From Candidatus Izemoplasma sp. (GTDB lineage: Bacteria; Bacillota_I; Bacilli_A; Izemoplasmatales; Izemoplasmataceae): a stretch of DNA of 64,000 nt. Shown here piece after piece: positions 57,120-64,000 of the stretch (position 1 is the stretch's first letter; the number at the start of each line of letters is the position of its first letter). The stretch covers positions 434,001-498,000 of the forward strand of contig JAXKVY010000001.1 in the NCBI GenBank assembly GCA_036172455.1. Direction: 5' to 3'. Made by a program: the position numbers and the translations under genes. The notes under the pieces are model-generated. The model worked only from the letters and a program-made list of their open reading frames with translations. It did not search any database and had not been told where the DNA came from.

Positions 57120-58790
57120 ATGAAAACAGATTTACAAATTGCGCAAGAAGCTAAAATGGAGCCCATTAAAGACATCGCGTTTCGATTAGGTGTTCCAGAA
57201 GACGCTATTGAATTATATGGTAATTATAAAGCGAAGATTAAGTTAGAACCAGTGCATAAGTTAAAGACAAATAAAAATGGTAAAGTGATACTTGTTACAG
57301 CGATTAATCCTACACCTGCGGGTGAAGGGAAATCAACAACAACGGTAGGTCTTGGCCAAGCGTTTCGTGAGATTGGTAAAGAGGCTATCATAGCATTGAG
57401 AGAACCTTCGTTTGGTCCTGTTATGGGAATTAAAGGTGGAGCAGCTGGTGGCGGTTATAGTCAAGTTGTTCCAATGGAAGATTTAAATCTTCATTTTACG
57501 GGAGATATTCACGCCATTACAACAGCAAATAATGCAATTAGTGCTGTTATTGATAATCACATACATAAGGGAAACCGCTTAAACATTGACCCAAGACGTA
57601 TTTCTTGGAAACGCGCAATGGATATGAATGATCGCGCATTACGCAATATTGTCATTGGTCTAGGTGGTGTTGGAAACAGTATCCCTCGTGAAGATGGATT
57701 TAATATTTCAGTTGCATCTGAGATTATGGCGGTTCTGTGTTTGGCAACTGATCTGAAGGATTTAAAAGAACGCGTTAAACGCATAGTTATAGGATATACG
57801 TATGATAGAAAGCCGATTACTGTTGGTGATTTAGAAATGGAAGGTGCCATTGCATTAATCTTGAAGGATGCCATTAAACCTAATTTAGTACAAACATTAG
57901 AAAATACGCCTGCATTAGTTCATGGCGGACCATTTGCTAATATTGCACACGGATGTAATAGTATTATCGCAACTAACATGGGACGAAAACTGGCTGATTA
58001 TGTCATTACAGAAGCAGGATTTGGTGCAGATTTAGGGGCTGAAAAGTTTCTTGATATCAAAGCTGATGAAGCTGGGTTCACACCAAGCGCAGTTGTTATT
58101 GTTGCCACAGTACGTGCCCTAAAAATGCATGGTGGTGTGAACAAAAATGACCTTGATGAAGAGAATGTTGAAGCATTGTTAGAAGGTATCGATAACTTAG
58201 AAAGACATATTGATACGATAAAAACATTTGGATTACCATATGTTGTAGCGATAAATCATTTTACAAAAGATACAGAAAAAGAAGTATCTGCTTTAACAAC
58301 ATATTTAAAAGATCAAAATCATCCATATGCCATTAGTAAAGTTTGGGCGGATGGAGGAAAAGGCGCAGTTGATTTAGCCCACGAGGTCATCAATGAGATT
58401 GAGAATAAAGAGAACCATTTCACACGAATCTATGATAATGAGGATAGCATTGAAACAAAAATAGAGAAAATTGCTAAAAAAGTATATGGGGCAAAAGGTG
58501 TTAATTACACCAAAACCGCTAAGCGTCAAATAAGACGATTTAAGCGTCATGGTTGGGACAATTTAAAAATATGCATGGCTAAAACTCAATACAGTGTATC
58601 TGACGATGCTAAATTATTAGGAAGACCTAAAGATTTTACGATAACCATTCGTGAACTCACGCCAAGTGTGGGGGCAGGATTCATTGTTGCCTTGACAGGT
58701 TCAGTGTTAACAATGCCAGGGCTACCAACACGACCAGCAGCTCTAGATATGGACATAGATGACGATGGACAAGCGAAAGGATTGTTTTAA
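57120..58790 (+). CDS. fhs: Formate--tetrahydrofolate ligase
   Basis: The 556-residue enzyme makes 10-formyl-THF from formate, THF and ATP. It has the P-loop '[21 protein letters not shown]', '[23 protein letters not shown]' and a complete family-length C-terminus ending '[20 protein letters not shown]'. AAGGAGG precedes the ATG. With FolD (62261) it supplies one-carbon units for purines and formyl-Met-tRNA. It is transcribed alone. Confidence 0.98.
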   Translation: MKTDLQIAQEAKMEPIKDIAFRLGVPEDAIELYGNYKAKIKLEPVHKLKTNKNGKVILVTAINPTPAGEGKSTTTVGLGQAFREIGKEAIIALREPSFGPVMGIKGGAAGGGYSQVVPMEDLNLHFTGDIHAITTANNAISAVIDNHIHKGNRLNIDPRRISWKRAMDMNDRALRNIVIGLGGVGNSIPREDGFNISVASEIMAVLCLATDLKDLKERVKRIVIGYTYDRKPITVGDLEMEGAIALILKDAIKPNLVQTLENTPALVHGGPFANIAHGCNSIIATNMGRKLADYVITEAGFGADLGAEKFLDIKADEAGFTPSAVVIVATVRALKMHGGVNKNDLDEENVEALLEGIDNLERHIDTIKTFGLPYVVAINHFTKDTEKEVSALTTYLKDQNHPYAISKVWADGGKGAVDLAHEVINEIENKENHFTRIYDNEDSIETKIEKIAKKVYGAKGVNYTKTAKRQIRRFKRHGWDNLKICMAKTQYSVSDDAKLLGRPKDFTITIRELTPSVGAGFIVALTGSVLTMPGLPTRPAALDMDIDDDGQAKGLF

Positions 58791-58812
58791 AAAGGACGTT
58801 TGTCCTTTTTTT
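58791..58812 (+). terminator. Intrinsic terminator of fhs
   Basis: A 7-bp stem AAAGGAC/GTCCTTT with a GTTT loop begins right after the stop and is followed by a T run. Confidence 0.9.
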
Positions 58813-58822
58813 TAATTATGTA

Positions 58823-58851
58823 TTGTGTTACACACAGTACTGTGTTATGAT
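58823..58851 (+). promoter_or_regulatory. padR promoter with palindromic operator in the spacer
   Basis: TTGTGT (58823-58828) and TATGAT (58846-58851, with an extended TG) are 17 bp apart. A perfect 14-base palindrome, ACACAGTACTGTGT (58832-58845), fills the spacer, so a bound repressor would block RNA polymerase. Autoregulation by the adjacent PadR protein is the obvious inference. Confidence 0.7.
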
Positions 58852-58868
58852 TAACTTGAGGTGATTAT

Positions 58869-59228
58869 ATGAATGCACAATTTAAACGAGGTATTTTAGA
58901 ATTATGTGTATTAAAAGAGTTGATGGCAAAAGACATGTATGGATATGAAATCATTAGCGAAATATCGAAACACTTAGATGTTAATGAAAACACTATTTAT
59001 CCAATTTTAAGACGTTTAACAAAAGAGGAATATTTTGAGACATATCTTAAAGAGTCTGATAAAGGAGCGGCAAGAAAATACTATAAAGTCACTAAAAAGG
59101 GCTATAATCACTATGTTAAGTTACGAGATGATTGGGATGCATTTATTGGTGGCGTATATGAGATTCTAAATAAAGGAGGAAAAGAAGATGAAAAATTATT
59201 TGAAAGGTTTAAAAGAAGAAATGTTTAA
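58869..59228 (+). CDS. PadR family transcriptional regulator
   Basis: The 119-residue protein has the PadR winged helix: 'KRGILELCVLKELMAKDMYGYEII', 'NENTIYPILRRLTKEEYFE' and 'GAARKYYKVTKKGYNHY'. A short C-terminal helix mediates dimer formation in the family. It overlaps the next gene by 41 bp, a pairing seen widely in Bacillota (PadR with a HAAS/DUF1700 membrane-associated protein). Members often respond to antimicrobial or envelope stress; the signal here is unknown. Confidence 0.94.
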   Translation: MNAQFKRGILELCVLKELMAKDMYGYEIISEISKHLDVNENTIYPILRRLTKEEYFETYLKESDKGAARKYYKVTKKGYNHYVKLRDDWDAFIGGVYEILNKGGKEDEKLFERFKRRNV

Positions 59229-60135
59229 AGAAGGTCTTAAAGATGAGGTTATTAATGAGGTAATCAAAGATCATGAAGAGATGATTGAAGCTGCTCTAGA
59301 AGAAGGATTAGATGAAACGGCATTAGAGGAAAAATTTGGTAATCCAAAGGATATCGCACAAGCCATCAGTGCCGATACTACTGAGGAGGAATCTTATGAC
59401 GATGAACAGGGATATCGCTTGTTAGAGACCTATGCGATAAATGGTGATGACATTGATATCGAAGTGAAATTATTAAATGAGAGCCTAGAAGTTACCCAAG
59501 GGAAAGGGACGGGGATTGAAGTTTATGTAAGAGAAATGCCAAATATTTCGGAATATGATATTGGGTGTGATGGAGAAACATTCACTATAAAACGGAAAAA
59601 TAGTTTCTTCATATCATTTAGAAAGAAACATTCGGCAAAGTTCCGTGTGTTATTGCCAGCCGACTTAGTAATTGATGCTGCAGATATTAATATTACTAAT
59701 GGTAAAGTTTCATTAAAGAAATTACAGTCTAACAATTTAAAATTAAAGACTGTTAATGGAAATATTAGTTTAAAATATATGACAGATAATCATCATCACC
59801 TCACAACCGTCAATGGCAAGATTAAGCTAAGTAATATTACAGCTAAAAAAACATTTGTTTCACAAGTAAGTGGAAGCACGAAGATGAAACATGTTACAGT
59901 CGAAAAGGATATTCACGTGCGATCTGTAAGTGGTGATGTTGATTTAAAAGATGTTACGGCTAAAGATGTGGAATATCACTCTGTGAGTGGAAGCTTAAAA
60001 GGAAAAGAAGTTTACCCTGAAAACATCAGTTTGCGAAGTGTTAGTGGAGATATATATATCAAAAACACTGATAAAGATCATGATGTAAATATTAAGAGTA
60101 AGAAGTCTGTCTCGGGGAATATTACATTTGAGTAA
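59188..60135 (+). CDS. HAAS-type (DUF1700-like) plus DUF4097 beta-repeat protein
   Basis: The 315-residue protein begins with a helical HAAS-like domain (about 1-65, ending 'LEEKFGNPKDIAQAI'), the usual partner of PadR regulators. From about 130 to the end it is a DUF4097-type beta-helix with regular repeats such as 'VNGNISL', 'VNGKIKL', 'VSGSTKM', 'VSGDVDL', 'VSGSLKG' and 'VSGDIYI'. No membrane segment is evident, unlike many relatives. AAAGGAGG lies inside padR. It probably assists or modulates the regulator; the function is not known. Confidence 0.85.
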   Translation: MKNYLKGLKEEMFKEGLKDEVINEVIKDHEEMIEAALEEGLDETALEEKFGNPKDIAQAISADTTEEESYDDEQGYRLLETYAINGDDIDIEVKLLNESLEVTQGKGTGIEVYVREMPNISEYDIGCDGETFTIKRKNSFFISFRKKHSAKFRVLLPADLVIDAADINITNGKVSLKKLQSNNLKLKTVNGNISLKYMTDNHHHLTTVNGKIKLSNITAKKTFVSQVSGSTKMKHVTVEKDIHVRSVSGDVDLKDVTAKDVEYHSVSGSLKGKEVYPENISLRSVSGDIYIKNTDKDHDVNIKSKKSVSGNITFE

Positions 60136-60152
60136 ACTATCATAAGAAACTA

Positions 60153-60161
60153 TGATATAAT
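60153..60161 (+). promoter_or_regulatory. Extended -10 promoter of the M32 peptidase gene
   Basis: TGATATAAT (60153-60161) matches an extended -10 about 20 bp before the ATG. No convincing -35 is seen. Confidence 0.5.
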
Positions 60162-60180
60162 TTAAGGAAGGAGTGATTAT

Positions 60181-61671
60181 ATGGAACTTTACGAACAGTT
60201 TCAAACAATGGTTAAGAAACGAAAAGCGTATCAGTATGTTTTGAATGTTGTTGGTTGGGATTCTAACACGGAAGCACCAGATAAGGCATTCAGTCAACGC
60301 CCTGACATGCTAGGAATTATCAATCAAGAGCTTTTTCAGATGCAGACATCAGATACTTATCAAGATGTGGTAAATGGTTTATATGCTAAATTAGATGATT
60401 TAACGGACTTGCAGCAAAGAGAAATTAAAAAGGCAAAAAAAGCATTAGATAAGATTGTAAAAATTCCTGAAGATGAGTTTGTTGAATATGGTAAACTTAT
60501 CCAATTGTCGCAAAAGAAATGGGAGCATGCCAAAGAAAATAATGATTGGGACGGGTTTAAAGATAATCTTGCCAAGATTATTGATTTCAATCGTCGCTTT
60601 GTCGATTACTACGGTTTTGATATGTTACCATACAATGTGCTATTAGATGAATATGAAGAAGGATGGACAATGAACGACTTTGACAATTTCTTCGAGGTAT
60701 TAAAGACTGAACTAGTTCCCTTTGTAAAAGAAGTTTTAAATAGTGGTAAATCCCTTCATAAGGACTTTATTGATATGTCGTATGACACAGATAAACAAAA
60801 GGATTTTTGTGAATATTTAATGGATGTCTTCGCGTTTGATCAAAGCCGTGGACTTATGAAAGAAAGCGTTCATCCATTTACATGGAATACGCATCCAAGT
60901 GATGTTAGATTTACAACACGCTATCTTGAAAATTATGTATTTTCAAGTATTTTTGCTGCGATTCATGAAATTGGCCATGCAACATATGAACAACAAGTTG
61001 ATGAAAAATGGAACGATACCCTTTTAAGTGGTGGAACATCAATGGGGATTCATGAAAGTCAATCACGTTTCTATGAAAATATTATAGGTCGTAGTAAAGC
61101 TTTTTGGGAAAAACATTTAACGTCTTTAAAAAGCCGTTTCCCAAAACAATTGAAAGATGTTACAGTAGATGATTTTTATGAAGCAATTAATAAAGTTGAG
61201 GCATCACACATCCGCGTAGAAGCTGATGAACTTACTTATCCACTACATATCATGTTACGCTATGAGATTGAAAAGAAATTATTTTCACGAGAACTTGAAG
61301 TAGATGCATTACCGCAAGTATGGAATCAGAAAATGAAAGAATACCTTGGCATAACACCTAAAGACGACAGTGAAGGGGTGTTACAAGATGTTCATTGGAG
61401 TGCTGGTCTATTAGGGTATTTCCCAACCTATGCTCTAGGGAGCGCTTATGCAGCTCAATTTTATTATAAAATGGCAGAAGACTTAGATATTGATGAGTTA
61501 ATAAAGAATGATAAGATTAATGTAATAAATGATTGGTTTAAAGAGAAAATTCATCAATATGGTTCTAGTAAATCACCAAAAGAGTTATTAGAAGATGTCA
61601 CAGGAGAGACGTTTAATCCAATGTACTATGTAAGATTCTTAAAAGATAAATATCAAGAACTGTACTTATAA
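60181..61671 (+). CDS. M32 family carboxypeptidase
   Basis: The 496-residue zinc peptidase has the metal motif 'AAIHEIGHATYEQ' (HExxH), the downstream 'GIHESQSRFYENIIGRS' with the third ligand Glu, and 'DELTYPLHIMLRYEIEKKLF' plus 'DVHWSAGLLGYFPTYALGSAYAAQ', all hallmarks of the thermostable carboxypeptidase 1 family. It removes C-terminal residues from peptides in the cytoplasm. AAGGAGTG precedes the ATG. It is a single-gene unit. Confidence 0.96.
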   Translation: MELYEQFQTMVKKRKAYQYVLNVVGWDSNTEAPDKAFSQRPDMLGIINQELFQMQTSDTYQDVVNGLYAKLDDLTDLQQREIKKAKKALDKIVKIPEDEFVEYGKLIQLSQKKWEHAKENNDWDGFKDNLAKIIDFNRRFVDYYGFDMLPYNVLLDEYEEGWTMNDFDNFFEVLKTELVPFVKEVLNSGKSLHKDFIDMSYDTDKQKDFCEYLMDVFAFDQSRGLMKESVHPFTWNTHPSDVRFTTRYLENYVFSSIFAAIHEIGHATYEQQVDEKWNDTLLSGGTSMGIHESQSRFYENIIGRSKAFWEKHLTSLKSRFPKQLKDVTVDDFYEAINKVEASHIRVEADELTYPLHIMLRYEIEKKLFSRELEVDALPQVWNQKMKEYLGITPKDDSEGVLQDVHWSAGLLGYFPTYALGSAYAAQFYYKMAEDLDIDELIKNDKINVINDWFKEKIHQYGSSKSPKELLEDVTGETFNPMYYVRFLKDKYQELYL

Positions 61672-61700
61672 GATAATCCACGTGGATTATCTTTTTTTTG
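61671..61700 (+). terminator. Intrinsic terminator of the M32 peptidase gene
   Basis: A palindromic stem AGATAATCC/GGATTATCT (61671-61679 with 61684-61692) with an ACGT loop is followed by a run of T. Confidence 0.9.
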
Positions 61701-61718
61701 AGAAAAACGAGATAATGA

Positions 61719-61727
61719 TGTTATAAT
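61719..61727 (+). promoter_or_regulatory. Extended -10 promoter of the flavin reductase-folD-purB genes
   Basis: TGTTATAAT is an extended -10 about 18 bp upstream of the ATG. A TTGAGA at 61698 gives an 18-bp spacing. Confidence 0.55.
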
Positions 61728-61745
61728 ACGTTTGGAGGCGATATA

Positions 61746-62255
61746 ATGATTAAGGACATTAGCTATCATGACCAGCTTAAAACAAGTTTTGATCAATTAG
61801 ATAAAGCAGCTTTTTTAACAACTAAGGTCGGTGACAAAGTAAATACAATGACGATTGCTTGGGGTGGAATATCCCTTGTTTGGCATAAAAAAGTCTTTGT
61901 TGTGTTTGTCCGTTATACACGAGATACTTACGATATGTTAGAACATTCAGATGCATTTACAGTAAGCATACCCAAAAGCGATACATTAAAAGAGGAATGG
62001 GTTTATTGTGGACGGCATTCAGGAAGAGATGTGGATAAAATTACAGAATGTAATCTTACTTTATTACCAGGAAGGCAAGTAAATGTACCGGTTATAAAAG
62101 AGTGTGAAACACATTATGAATGTAAGATTATTTATAAACAAGCGATGGAACCGAGTAACATTCCTGATGATGTTAAAGATAGATTTTATAAAAAGCATGA
62201 TTATCACGTAATGTATTTTGGTGAAATATTGGATTCATATCAAACTAAGGAGTGA
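61746..62255 (+). CDS. Flavin reductase-like (FMN-binding split-barrel) protein
   Basis: The 169-residue protein resembles the flavin reductase/DIM6-NTAB family: 'AAFLTTKVGDKVNTMTIAWGGISLVWHKKVFVVFVRYTRDTYDML' and 'AFTVSIPKSDTLKEEWVYCGRHSGRDVDK'. These form the FMN-binding split barrel. The reaction and redox partner are not known. GGAGG precedes the ATG. It is transcribed ahead of folD and purB. Confidence 0.88.
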   Translation: MIKDISYHDQLKTSFDQLDKAAFLTTKVGDKVNTMTIAWGGISLVWHKKVFVVFVRYTRDTYDMLEHSDAFTVSIPKSDTLKEEWVYCGRHSGRDVDKITECNLTLLPGRQVNVPVIKECETHYECKIIYKQAMEPSNIPDDVKDRFYKKHDYHVMYFGEILDSYQTKE

Positions 62256-62260
62256 TCGTA

Positions 62261-63115
62261 ATGGCAGAAATTATAAGTGGTAAAACCTTATCAAAGGCAA
62301 TTAGAAGTGAAGTTAAAAAAGATGTTACATCTGCAATTGAAAAGTATGGGAAAACGCCTCATTTAGTAGTTGTTCTTGTTGGAGATGATCCTGCAAGTCA
62401 GAGTTACGTAAGAGCAAAAAAACGTGCCTGTGAAAAAGCGGGTATTCGTTCCACAACAATTTTAAAGTCAGAAACGATTACTGAAGAAGACCTCTTAAAT
62501 ATTGTAAGTGACTTGAACAATGATGAGGATGTTCATGGTATTTTGGTTCAATTACCATTACCGGATCATATTAACGAAGATACTATTATTGATGCTATTG
62601 ACATAAGAAAGGATGTTGATGGCTTTCATCCATTAAATATTGCATATTTGCACCTTGGAAGAGATGCCATAGTTCCTGCAACCCCTAAAGGAATTTTGAC
62701 GATGTTAAAAAGTGTTGATCTCGAGATAGAAGGGAAAGATGTCTTAGTTATTGGCCGTAGCAACATAGTGGGAAAACCCGTATCTGCGCTCTTAACGAGA
62801 CATAATGCAACAGTTACATTAGCACATAGTAGAACTAAAAATCTAAAGATGAAATCACAGCGAGCAGATATTATTATTGCCGCAGTGGGACGACCTAAAA
62901 TGGTAACGGCAGATATGGTTAAAGACGGAGCGGTTGTTATTGATGTGGGTGTTAACCGAGTTGATGGAAAACTTGTTGGGGATGTAGATTTTGATGCAAT
63001 CTCTAAAAAAGCGAAATATATCACACCTGTCCCTGGTGGCGTTGGACCTATGACAATAACCTCATTGCTACAAAATACACTCATTTGTTATGAAAGGATT
63101 ATGAAGAATGATTGA
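62261..63115 (+). CDS. folD: Bifunctional methylene-THF dehydrogenase/methenyl-THF cyclohydrolase
   Basis: The 284-residue enzyme interconverts methylene-, methenyl- and formyl-THF. It has '[24 protein letters not shown]' (catalytic Tyr and Lys), '[13 protein letters not shown]', '[11 protein letters not shown]' and '[16 protein letters not shown]', then '[12 protein letters not shown]'. The ATG at 62261, following AAGGAG, is preferred over a GTG at 62252. It complements fhs. It overlaps purB by eight bases. Confidence 0.98.
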   Translation: MAEIISGKTLSKAIRSEVKKDVTSAIEKYGKTPHLVVVLVGDDPASQSYVRAKKRACEKAGIRSTTILKSETITEEDLLNIVSDLNNDEDVHGILVQLPLPDHINEDTIIDAIDIRKDVDGFHPLNIAYLHLGRDAIVPATPKGILTMLKSVDLEIEGKDVLVIGRSNIVGKPVSALLTRHNATVTLAHSRTKNLKMKSQRADIIIAAVGRPKMVTADMVKDGAVVIDVGVNRVDGKLVGDVDFDAISKKAKYITPVPGGVGPMTITSLLQNTLICYERIMKND

Positions 63116-64000
63116 TCGTTACAGTAAAGAAGAGATGCGAGACATTTTCTCTAAACAATCAAAGTATGATGCTTGGTTAAAGGTGGAAATCGCTACATTA
63201 AGGGCTTTTTCTAAACTTGGCGTTATTCCTTTTAAAGACGTGAACAAGATAGAGGACAAAGCAAAATTTACTATTGATCGTATAGAAGAGATTGAACAAG
63301 AAACGAGACACGACGTAGTGGCATTTACTAGAACTGTTTCGGAAAGCTTAGGCGATGAAAAAAAATGGGTGCACTATGGTTTAACCAGCACAGATGTTGT
63401 AGATACTGCAAACGGTATTATTTATAAACGCGCGAATGATATTTTATTTGATGATTTACTAAAACTCAAAGAAGTTCTGAGAACACAGGCACTGAAATAT
63501 AAGAATACACCATGTATGGGAAGAACGCATGGGATTCATGCTGAGATTACAAGCTTTGGATTAAAATGGGCACTTTGGTATGATGAACTTAACCGCAATA
63601 TTAAGCGATTTACCACTGCTAGAAAAGATGTTGAATGTGGGAAGATTAGTGGTGCAGTAGGGAACTTTGCCAATACACCACCAACCGTACAAGATGATGT
63701 TTGCGAGCAATTAGGACTTGAGAGTGCCTCAATTTCTACACAAACATTGCAAAGAGATCGTCATGCACATTATGGATCAGTCTTAACTCTAATTGGATCA
63801 ACGATAGAGAAAATAGCATTAGAAATTAGACATTTACAACGAACAGAGGTTAGAGAAGTAGAAGAGTACTTTAGAAAAGGACAAAAAGGATCTAGTGCTA
63901 TGCCTCATAAACGTAACCCCATTGCCTCAGAAAATATCACAGGCTGTGCAAGAATGTTAAGAGGATATATGGTGACACTTTTTGAAGACATTCCTCTTTG
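63108..64000 (+). CDS. purB: Adenylosuccinate lyase, truncated by the window edge
   Basis: About 297 residues are visible from the ATG at 63108 to the right edge. They include '[17 protein letters not shown]', '[24 protein letters not shown]' (catalytic His) and the fumarase-superfamily loop '[17 protein letters not shown]'. It acts in both the SAICAR and the adenylosuccinate steps of purine synthesis. It follows folD with an eight-base overlap, linking one-carbon and purine metabolism in one transcript. Confidence 0.97.
   Translation, partial: MIDRYSKEEMRDIFSKQSKYDAWLKVEIATLRAFSKLGVIPFKDVNKIEDKAKFTIDRIEEIEQETRHDVVAFTRTVSESLGDEKKWVHYGLTSTDVVDTANGIIYKRANDILFDDLLKLKEVLRTQALKYKNTPCMGRTHGIHAEITSFGLKWALWYDELNRNIKRFTTARKDVECGKISGAVGNFANTPPTVQDDVCEQLGLESASISTQTLQRDRHAHYGSVLTLIGSTIEKIALEIRHLQRTEVREVEEYFRKGQKGSSAMPHKRNPIASENITGCARMLRGYMVTLFEDIPL

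Overview
The window is a chromosomal origin region from an AT-rich, low-GC Gram-positive bacterium. The order rpmH-rnpA-yidC-jag on one side of the dnaA upstream region and dnaA-dnaN-yaaA-recF-gyrB-gyrA on the other is the classic Bacillota/Mycoplasmatota oriC layout. Genes end in TGA as well as TAA/TAG and tryptophan is TGG, so the standard bacterial code applies and Mycoplasma/Spiroplasma are excluded. T-box leaders, SpoVG and the RNase M5-RsmA-IspE-SpoVG-Prs order point to a Bacilli-derived lineage. Lipoproteins with secreted nuclease domains, a complete shikimate pathway and many gene blocks known from free-living deep-branching Mollicutes-like bacteria make an Izemoplasma/Haloplasma-type organism my best guess. 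That is inference; no rRNA gene is present to confirm it.

Layout, left to right. 1-7869 (minus): one apparent operon with a CUT1-type ABC importer (ATPase, two permeases, binding lipoprotein), then a lipoprotein with a staphylococcal-nuclease domain, then a large multi-domain lipoprotein that runs off the left edge. 8034-11290 (minus): a small membrane protein and the dnaX-ybaB-recR operon. 11360-14059: a membrane protein, mnmE and ttcA. 14206-16574 (plus): an unknown protein, NfeD, RDD and SPFH/stomatin cassette. 16624-27624 (minus): a gate-domain membrane protein, T-box-controlled asnS, rmuC, prs, spoVG, the dagK-AKR-rnmV-rsmA-ispE operon, and pta. 27727-28807 (plus): ppaX-like phosphatase and HIT protein. 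28845-40300 (minus): T-box-controlled serS-pepA, gyrA, gyrB, recF, yaaA, dnaN, dnaA.

The oriC is best placed at 40301-40710, with seven DnaA-box-like 9-mers and an AT-rich stretch, plus two boxes between dnaA and dnaN. To its right, on the plus strand, come rpmH, rnpA, yidC, jag, pth, mfd, a COG2509 FAD protein and purA. The minus-strand block 49851-56979 is a compact tyrA-aroA-aroB-aroC-chorismate mutase-aroEK-aroQ-aroF operon. It encodes all seven steps to chorismate, with AroE and AroK fused, plus two steps toward tyrosine. The right end holds fhs, a PadR/DUF4097 pair, an M32 carboxypeptidase, a flavin reductase-like protein, folD and a truncated purB.

Functional threads: replication, recombination and translation housekeeping around oriC; purine and one-carbon metabolism (prs, purA, purB, fhs, folD); aromatic biosynthesis; and a surface nuclease/importer locus that looks like a nutrient-scavenging system. 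No rRNA, tRNA, CRISPR array, insertion sequence or prophage was found. Strong candidate regulatory elements are two T-boxes, a PadR operator placed between -35 and -10, a terminator-like leader before the COG2509-purA genes, and a terminator for mnmE buried inside the convergent ttcA gene.
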